This document shows, piece by piece, positions 58,380 through 64,000 of a stretch of DNA of 64,000 nt. Each line of letters starts with the position of its first letter. Position 1 is the first letter of the stretch. The position numbers and the translations under genes are program-made. This DNA is from Streptomyces sp. T12 (GTDB taxonomy: Bacteria > Actinomycetota > Actinomycetes > Streptomycetales > Streptomycetaceae): positions 7,564,001-7,628,000 of the forward strand of contig NZ_CP117866.1 of assembly GCF_028736035.1 (NCBI RefSeq). The letters run 5' to 3'. The notes under the pieces are model-generated. The model saw nothing but the letters and a program-made list of their open reading frames with translations. It ran no database searches and was not told the DNA's origin.

Positions 58380-58767
58380 TCGACCAACAACCTTCCGGCG
58401 GGGTCGGCACCTAACGTTGTGCCGCAGTGTCTCAGAGCCCAGTTCGCCATCGAGTACGCAGTACTGCTGAGTACGTCTTTGACTATTGGGCAGTTCTCGC
58501 ATTCCAGCACGTCGGCCTGCGCTCTTCCAAACAGTGGAAGAGGAGGATTCGGAGTGATGTAAGCCCTACATAAAACGGTCATAAAGAGCGAGCCCCGTCA
58601 AAAGACGGGGCGTTCGTACGCGCAGCGACACCGCTTGACCGCGACGAGTGGCCGTACCACCCGATTCCTCTGCCGAAACGTTATGAACAATGGAGCCGAC
58701 CGTGTCAAAGGCCACAGCCGGCTCCGACGCATCTACGACAACTGCCGTATTGCGCTGCTGACTTGCG
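58380..58767. other. Intergenic region between the two conservons, 388 bases
   Basis: It holds the upstream region of cvnA2 (with GTACGCAGTACTGCTGAGTAC near 58456, a partly symmetric stretch) and the terminator-like hairpin after cvnD1. GC falls well below the window average around 58480-58590. I see no gene. It suggests that the two conservons are transcribed from separate promoters. Confidence 0.6.
58592..58611. terminator. Hairpin after the first conservon
   Basis: GCCCCGTC (58592-58599) and GACGGGGC (58604-58611) form a perfect stem with an AAAA loop. On the minus strand, the transcript direction of cvn1, it is followed by TCGCTCTTTA. Confidence 0.65.
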
Positions 58768-59343
58768 CTACCGCAGCCGTGCCATCAGCGCGTGCTCGAC
58801 CAGCGTGATCAGCGCACTCTTGGCATCGGCCCGGTGCCGGGCGTCGGTGGTGATGATCGGCGCGTCCGGGCCGATCTGCAGCGCCTCGCGCACCTCGTCG
58901 GGCGTGTACGGCTGGTGTCCGTCGAAGCCGTTGAGGGCGATGACGAAGGGGAGCCCGCTGTTCTCGAAGTAGTCGACCGCCGGGAAGCAGTCGGCGAGAC
59001 GGCGGGTGTCCACCAGGACGACCGCGCCGATGGCACCGCGCACCAGGTCGTCCCACATGAACCAGAAGCGGTCCTGGCCGGGCGTACCGAACAGGTACAG
59101 GATCAGGTCCTGGTCCAGGGTGATACGGCCGAAGTCCATGGCCACCGTGGTGGTGGTCTTGTCCCCGGTGTGCGTGAGGTCGTCGATGCCCGCGCTCGCG
59201 GAGGTCATGACGGCCTCGGTGCGCAGCGGGTTGATCTCCGAGACGGCGCCCACGAACGTGGTCTTGCCCACGCCGAAGCCACCCGCCACCACGATCTTGG
59301 CGGAGGTGGTCGCCCGGCCCGGTTCAGAGCTTGCGAAGTCCAC
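58768..59343 (-). CDS. cvnD1: Conservon small GTPase CvnD (first conservon)
   Basis: A 191-residue Ras-like GTPase nearly identical to CvnD2 (differences mainly in the first 12 residues and a few near the end). P-loop GGFGVGKTT, G3 TPGQDRFWFMWDDL, G4-like NGFDG. GTG 59343 overlaps the cvnC1 stop by 20 bases. It is last in the operon and is followed by a hairpin. Confidence 0.92.
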   Translation of the reverse strand: MDFASSEPGRATTSAKIVVAGGFGVGKTTFVGAVSEINPLRTEAVMTSASAGIDDLTHTGDKTTTTVAMDFGRITLDQDLILYLFGTPGQDRFWFMWDDLVRGAIGAVVLVDTRRLADCFPAVDYFENSGLPFVIALNGFDGHQPYTPDEVREALQIGPDAPIITTDARHRADAKSALITLVEHALMARLR

Positions 59344-59722
59344 TGAGCACCCTTTCGAGCAGCGTCACGTCAGGTGCGCCGCCGTTGTTCTCGTCGCCGC
59401 CCGGCTGGTGGATGGCGACCAGGCCGGCCTCAGCGAGGTCCGCGACCAGGATCCTGGCCACGCCCAGCGGCATGGACAGCAGCGCGGAGACCTCGGCGAC
59501 CGACTTCACCTCACGGCACAGGTGGCAGATGCGCTGGTGCTCCGGGAGGAGCCCCATGAGCGCTGCCGGCTCGGCCGTGGTGCTGATCAGGGCCTCGATG
59601 GCCAGCTGGTAGCGCGGCCGGGTCCGGCCGCCGGTCATCGCGTACGGACGTACCAGCGGCTGGTCGCCCTCATCCTCGTACGGCTCCGCGTACGGATCAT
59701 GAGAGGCGGTGGGCGGGGTCAT
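59324..59722 (-). CDS. cvnC1: Conservon DUF742 protein CvnC (first conservon)
   Basis: A 132-residue DUF742 protein with a short N-terminal linker (MTPPTASHDPYAEPYEDEGD) and the conserved core LVRPYAMTGGRTRPRYQLAI, HQRICHLCREVKSVAEVSAL, PLGVARILVADLAEAGLVAI. ATG 59722 has GGAGG upstream. It lacks the Pro-rich extension of its sister. Confidence 0.92.
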   Translation of the reverse strand: MTPPTASHDPYAEPYEDEGDQPLVRPYAMTGGRTRPRYQLAIEALISTTAEPAALMGLLPEHQRICHLCREVKSVAEVSALLSMPLGVARILVADLAEAGLVAIHQPGGDENNGGAPDVTLLERVLSGLRKL

Positions 59723-59835
59723 GAATCCTCCGGGCGGGGACAGCAAGTCGGTCAGTCAAGCCGTCTGGTGAAGGCCGATGGGGGGATTGTGGCGGCCGGA
59801 CGGTGATTTGGTGAGGCGGGTGGATCCGGGGGTGA

Positions 59836-60258
59836 TCAGTGGAGCAGACTGCCTTGGAGCTCGGCTCGCAGGTCCGGCGTGAGTACAGCGCCCGCCCGGT
59901 CGACCAGCAGCGCCATCTCGTAGCCGACGAGGCCGATGTCGCACTCGGGGTGGGCGAGAACGGCCAGGGACGAACCGTCCGAGACGGACATGAGGAAGAG
60001 GAATCCCCGCTCCATCTCGACGACGGTCTGTGCCACGTTGCCGCCCTCGAAGATCCGGGAGGCCCCTGCCGTCAGTGAGGTCAGACCCGATGCGACGGCC
60101 GCCAGCTGGTCGGCACGGTCACGCGGGAAACCCTCGGACATCGCCAGCAGAAGACCGTCGGCGGATACGACGACGGTGTGGGACACACCCGGGGTGTTGT
60201 CCACGAAGTTGGTGATCAACCAGTTGAGGTTCTGTGCCGCCTGGCTCATCTGGCTCAA
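59836..60258 (-). CDS. cvnB1: Conservon roadblock/LC7 protein CvnB (first conservon)
   Basis: A 140-residue roadblock/LC7 protein. The TTG at 60258 follows AGGAG by six bases and is immediately adjacent to the cvnA1 stop (TAGTTG); an ATG lies three codons later. Both CvnB genes share this unusual non-ATG start arrangement, implying strict coupling to CvnA translation. Confidence 0.92.
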   Translation of the reverse strand: MSQMSQAAQNLNWLITNFVDNTPGVSHTVVVSADGLLLAMSEGFPRDRADQLAAVASGLTSLTAGASRIFEGGNVAQTVVEMERGFLFLMSVSDGSSLAVLAHPECDIGLVGYEMALLVDRAGAVLTPDLRAELQGSLLH

Positions 60259-63200
60259 CTAACGCTCCTGCTGGTGAGTGGGGTTCGGGAAGCTGCCGGT
60301 CTGGTCGTTACCGACCTGGCGACCTTGCGCGATACCCCGACGGAGATTGGTCAGCCGGCCGCGTACGTCGTCAGGCGCACGCGAGACAGCCGGACCGGAT
60401 TGGTGCTGTTGCTGCTGAGCCGTGCCCGGGACGAGGTTCGCCCTGGGTACCCGGCGCGGCAGGCCGGAGGTGGTGACACCGCCCGCGGCCGGTTGCCGGA
60501 CGCGTTCCGCCTGCCGGACGAGGTCGTCGTTCGGCGAGCTGCGCCAGGCGGTCGATGAGGTCCGCTGAGGGGCGGAGGGTGGTTGCGCCGGAGCCGCCGC
60601 AGCCTGCTGCTGCGGTGCGGAGGCCGGAGCCGAGCCGCCCGCGCCGGGCTGGTGTCCCTGCGGGCCGCCGTGGAACCAGTTGGTCTCCAGCGTGTCGTAC
60701 AGCGGCGTACGGCCGTCACCGGGACCCGCCGGCGGCAGCGCCTCGGGCTCCTGGCGGACGGGCCGCTGCTGCGGACGCGGCGGGACCGGGGGCTGCGGGG
60801 CGCCGAAGTCGGAACCGCCGCCGTACGTGCCGTTGACCTGGGGCCGCTCGAACTGCCCGGTGGGCTCGGGGTTCTGGCGTCCGGGCAGGGCGTGCTGGCC
60901 CGTCGAGCTGCCGTCGTACGCCTGCGGGGAGGCGAACTGGCCCGTCTGCGACGAGTTGTTCTGCCCGTTCGGGGCGCCGAAGACGTCCGAGCGGACGAAC
61001 TGACCGGTGTTCTGCGGGTTGTACGCACCCGGGGCGGGGGCGTCGAAGTCCGGGCGGGCGAAGTCCGACGGGCCGGCGTTCGAGCCCGGGCCCTGACGGC
61101 CGTCGGGGCGACCGATCGCCGGGATCTCCGTGGTCGAGCCTGGGCCCTGGAGGTCGTCGATCCGCGGCATCCGGGAGGTCTGTGCGGGGTCCTCGTCGTG
61201 TCCGCGCGGGGTGTCGAGCGAGGCGCGCGACACCTGCGGCTGCGCGTTCTCGTCGCTCCAGCTGGGGCGGGAGGGCTGGTTGCCGCCCGGCAGCTCGGCA
61301 CGCGGGCCACCGCGCGGCGGCAGCTGCGGCTGGCGGCCACGGCGGCCCTGCTTGCCCTGCTCGTTGCCGGCGGGCGGCGACTGCGGCGACGAGGGGCCGC
61401 CCGGCCACGACTGATCGGGGCCGCCGGAGACGCCACGGGAGCCGCCGAAGGAGTCCTGACCCGTGCCCGCGGCCTGGAGCCCCTGCGGAGCACCGGGAGC
61501 CTGGCCACCGAACCCGGCACCCGCGCCGGCCGGCGGCCGACCCTGCGGTCCACGCGGTGCACCCGGTCCACTCGGAAGTCCGCCACCGTCACGTCCGGGC
61601 AGCGCGGCCCGCGGTCCCTGGCCGGCACCCAGCCGGCCCCCGCCCGAGGCACCGGCACCGAGCGCACCGCCACCCGGCGCACCCGCGCCGAGGGAGCCGC
61701 CACCGGCCTGGGCCTGGCGACGGGCGGCAGCCGCACCGGCGGCGGCCTGCGCGGCGGCCGGGCCACCGGAGACACCGGGGCCGTTCGGGCCGGGCTTGCC
61801 CGGAGCGGGCTTCTTGCCGCCCTGGGCGACGTCGACGGGCAGCATGACCAGCGCGGTCGTACCGCCGGAGTCGGACGGGCGCAGCTGGATGCGGATGCCG
61901 TGCCGCTGCGACAGACGACCGACCACGAAGAGGCCCATGCGGCGGGAGACCGACACGTCCACGGTGGGCGGCGAGGCGAGCCGCTCGTTGATCGCGGCGA
62001 GGTCCTCGGGGGAGAGGCCGATGCCGGTGTCGTGGATCTCGATCAGCACACGGCCGTCGGGCAGCGCGTGACCGGTGACCTTGACCTTGGTCTGCGGCGA
62101 GGAGAACGAGGTCGCGTTCTCCAGCAGCTCGGCGAGCAGGTGCACGAGGTCGTTGACCACGCGGCCGGCCACTTCGGTGGTCGGCACGGAGGCCAGCTCG
62201 ATGCGCTCGTACTGCTCCACCTCGGACGCGGCGGCGCGGAGCACGTCGACCAGCGGGACCGGACGGGTCCAGCGACGGCCGGGCTCCTCACCGGCGAGGA
62301 CGAGGAGGTTCTCACCGTTACGGCGCATGCGGGTCGCGAGGTGGTCGAGCTTGAACAGCGAGGACAGCTGGTCCGGGTCGGCCTCGCGGGACTCGAGCTC
62401 GGAGATCAGCGACAGCTGGCGCTGGATCAGACCCTGGGAGCGGCGCGAGAGGTTGGTGAACATCGCGTTGACGTTGCCCCGCAGCAGGGCCTGCTCTGCG
62501 GCGAGGCGGACCGCCTCGCGGTGCACGTCGTCGAAGGCCGCGGCCACCTGGCCGATCTCGTCCCGGGAGTGCACACCGACCGACTCGACGGAGGTGTCGA
62601 CGTCCTGCGGGTCGGACTCGGAGAGCTGCTTGACCAGCTCGGGCAGCCGGTCCTGGGCGACCTTGGTGGCGGTCTCCTCCAGACGGCGCAGCGAGCGGAT
62701 CATGGAGCGGGCCACGACGAAGGCGCCGACCAGCGAGACACCGAGCACGAGCAGGATCAGCGCACCGGAGATGATCGCCTCGCGCTCGGAGGCGTTACGC
62801 AGCTCGCGGGCCTTCTGTTCCATCTCCTCGAGCAGCGTGGTCTCGATGGCGCGCATGCCCTGGATCTTGGTGGTGCTGTCGTCCACCCAGTCGCGGTACG
62901 AGCGCTTCTCCAGGTCGACGAGGGCGTTGGGGTTGCCGAGCGCACGGTTGGCGTACTTGTCGCTGGCCGTGATCGTCGGGTTGCCCTCTTCGATCGCCTT
63001 CAGCAGGTCGGCGGCGGCCTGCGTGCCGTAGATGCTGCGGAAGCTCTTCATCTCGGACCGCTGGCTCGTCACGGCCGACTCGGCGTAAAGCCGGTCGTTC
63101 TCGGAGAGGTCGCCGACGGAGTTGTTGTTGGCGGGCAGGGCCGCCGCGAGGACCGCGCGCTGGATGGAGGCGTACTCCTTGGCGGTGGAGAAGGCGGCCA

Positions 63201-63969
63201 GGGCACGCGTGCTCTGGATCATCTCCGGGTTGCTGGTCGCCTCCGCCATGTCCTGGGAGAGGCCGAGCAGGTTGGTGATCAGACGGTGGTACGCCTCCAC
63301 CGTCTGCGTGGAGTTCTCCTTGGCCTCGTACGCGCTGTTGCGGATCTTCGCGATGTTGCTCAGGTCACCGACGAGCTGGACGAGGTTGTCGCGAACACCC
63401 TTGAGGTTGCCCTCCTTGCTGGTGCTGTCGATCTCCTCGGAGGCTTCGATGAAGCTCTTCGTGGCCCGGTCCGTCTTGTCCCGGTAGCCCTTGACCGTGT
63501 AGTCGGTCGCCTTGGCGCCGTGCGCGAGCGGACCGGCGGACTGGTCGCGCTCCTCCTGGAGCGCCGCGGCGAGCTCGGTGGCCCGCTTGGTCATGTCCGT
63601 CAGCAGCCGCATGTTGTCGAGCTGCTGGATGTCGTCCATGTTGTCGCTGATGCGCAGTGCGCCCAGCGAGGTGGCCGCGACCACCGGGAGCGTCAGCAGC
63701 GCCACCAGACGCGTGGAGATGCGCCAGTTGCGCAGGGCTATTCGCGCGCCGGGGCCGCTTGAGCCCTTCGGGGCCTTCTTGGCCGGCGGAGCGGAAGGGG
63801 CCGCCGCCCCCGGGGACGCCGACACGGCGGGGCGCCCGGAGCGCTCACCGCCCTCGACGGACGGGGCCGGGCCCGGGTTCTGGGCGTGCTGGGGGGAGGG
63901 ACCTCGGTCGGTCCCGCCGTGCTCCGGCTCCGCCGAAGCGCTGCCATCCCTCTTGAAACGTCCCTGCAC
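60259..63969 (-). CDS. cvnA1: Conservon sensor kinase-like protein CvnA (first conservon)
   Basis: A 1236-residue membrane sensor, complete in the window. A Pro/Ala-rich cytoplasmic start (about 75 residues), TM1 (about 85-105), an extracellular nitrate-sensor-like domain (about 106-395), TM2 (about 400-420), HAMP, a helical region with LDHLATRMRRNGENLLVLAG and the HATPase domain (about 600-710: LAELLENATSFSSP, IEIHDTGIGL, MGLFVVGRLS), then a 500-residue disordered Gly/Pro/Gln-rich tail with ENTGQF-like motifs (NTGQFVR, STGQHAL, PTGQFER). The tail ends with a TTSGLPRRVPRANLVPG segment also present in CvnA2. GTG 63969 is the start; the last 31 bases of the window are its upstream region. Confidence 0.9.
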   Translation of the reverse strand: MQGRFKRDGSASAEPEHGGTDRGPSPQHAQNPGPAPSVEGGERSGRPAVSASPGAAAPSAPPAKKAPKGSSGPGARIALRNWRISTRLVALLTLPVVAATSLGALRISDNMDDIQQLDNMRLLTDMTKRATELAAALQEERDQSAGPLAHGAKATDYTVKGYRDKTDRATKSFIEASEEIDSTSKEGNLKGVRDNLVQLVGDLSNIAKIRNSAYEAKENSTQTVEAYHRLITNLLGLSQDMAEATSNPEMIQSTRALAAFSTAKEYASIQRAVLAAALPANNNSVGDLSENDRLYAESAVTSQRSEMKSFRSIYGTQAAADLLKAIEEGNPTITASDKYANRALGNPNALVDLEKRSYRDWVDDSTTKIQGMRAIETTLLEEMEQKARELRNASEREAIISGALILLVLGVSLVGAFVVARSMIRSLRRLEETATKVAQDRLPELVKQLSESDPQDVDTSVESVGVHSRDEIGQVAAAFDDVHREAVRLAAEQALLRGNVNAMFTNLSRRSQGLIQRQLSLISELESREADPDQLSSLFKLDHLATRMRRNGENLLVLAGEEPGRRWTRPVPLVDVLRAAASEVEQYERIELASVPTTEVAGRVVNDLVHLLAELLENATSFSSPQTKVKVTGHALPDGRVLIEIHDTGIGLSPEDLAAINERLASPPTVDVSVSRRMGLFVVGRLSQRHGIRIQLRPSDSGGTTALVMLPVDVAQGGKKPAPGKPGPNGPGVSGGPAAAQAAAGAAAARRQAQAGGGSLGAGAPGGGALGAGASGGGRLGAGQGPRAALPGRDGGGLPSGPGAPRGPQGRPPAGAGAGFGGQAPGAPQGLQAAGTGQDSFGGSRGVSGGPDQSWPGGPSSPQSPPAGNEQGKQGRRGRQPQLPPRGGPRAELPGGNQPSRPSWSDENAQPQVSRASLDTPRGHDEDPAQTSRMPRIDDLQGPGSTTEIPAIGRPDGRQGPGSNAGPSDFARPDFDAPAPGAYNPQNTGQFVRSDVFGAPNGQNNSSQTGQFASPQAYDGSSTGQHALPGRQNPEPTGQFERPQVNGTYGGGSDFGAPQPPVPPRPQQRPVRQEPEALPPAGPGDGRTPLYDTLETNWFHGGPQGHQPGAGGSAPASAPQQQAAAAPAQPPSAPQRTSSTAWRSSPNDDLVRQAERVRQPAAGGVTTSGLPRRVPRANLVPGTAQQQQHQSGPAVSRAPDDVRGRLTNLRRGIAQGRQVGNDQTGSFPNPTHQQER

Positions 63970-64000
63970 TAGCGTCGCAACCTCTGGACCAGGCGCCCCT

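Noticed and set aside
54696..58562. A 1288-codon plus-strand frame antisense to cvnA2 and cvnB2
   Set aside because: It shows no domain, is antisense to conserved conservon genes, and the composition is that of a shadow frame.

Overview
The window is chromosomal DNA of a Streptomyces. GC is very high with strong third-position bias, GTG and TTG starts are common, and the gene order (ilvBNC-serA ... putB-pruA ... leuB-ilvE ... urease-like genes ... cimA ... accB-accE ... two conservons) is the one I remember from the S. coelicolor SCO5511-SCO5544 region. That synteny is from memory and was not searched.

Layout. 1-6.7 kb: the 3' end of a GGDEF/EAL protein whose EAL motif is degenerate, then ilvB-ilvN-ilvC behind a leader peptide and attenuator, then serA. 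6.7-13.9 kb: a drug-efflux MFS gene divergent from its probable TetR regulator, then a four-gene peptide/nickel-type ABC transporter with a fused double permease and a Zur-like box upstream. 13.9-18 kb: a PucR-type regulator divergent from putB-pruA (proline to glutamate). 18-21 kb: small genes, an AAC(2')-type acetyltransferase and a Tat-exported phosphoesterase. 21-23.4 kb: leuB and ilvE. 23.4-29.1 kb: a self-contained cassette of NCS1 permease, fused ureAB, divergent ureC, agmatine-deiminase-like enzyme and TetR, with a perfect palindrome in the divergent promoter. 29.1-32.6 kb: two secreted propeller proteins. 32.6-34.5 kb: cimA with its own Ile-codon leader peptide and terminator. 34.5-53.3 kb: mixed accessory genes (VOC protein, GH3 glycosidase, trypsin, DUF485/SSS permease, MFS, a broken STAND ATPase with DUF397, an ATPase, YdeI, YceI, PL8 lyase), then accB-accE. 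53.4-64 kb: two tandem conservons (cvnD-C-B-A), both on the minus strand.

How it fits together. IlvBNC, LeuB, IlvE and CimA cover most of branched-chain amino acid synthesis. CimA gives a threonine-independent route to 2-ketobutyrate, and both ilvB and cimA carry leaders that look like attenuators. The most unusual unit is the 23.4-29.1 kb cassette. It has urease structural genes but no ureD/E/F/G here, its catalytic flap is altered, and it is coupled to a deiminase whose usual product is a substituted urea. I propose, as inference, that it is a ureido-compound degradation system and not a housekeeping urease. Confidence in family assignment is high for most genes; regulatory sites are pattern-based only.
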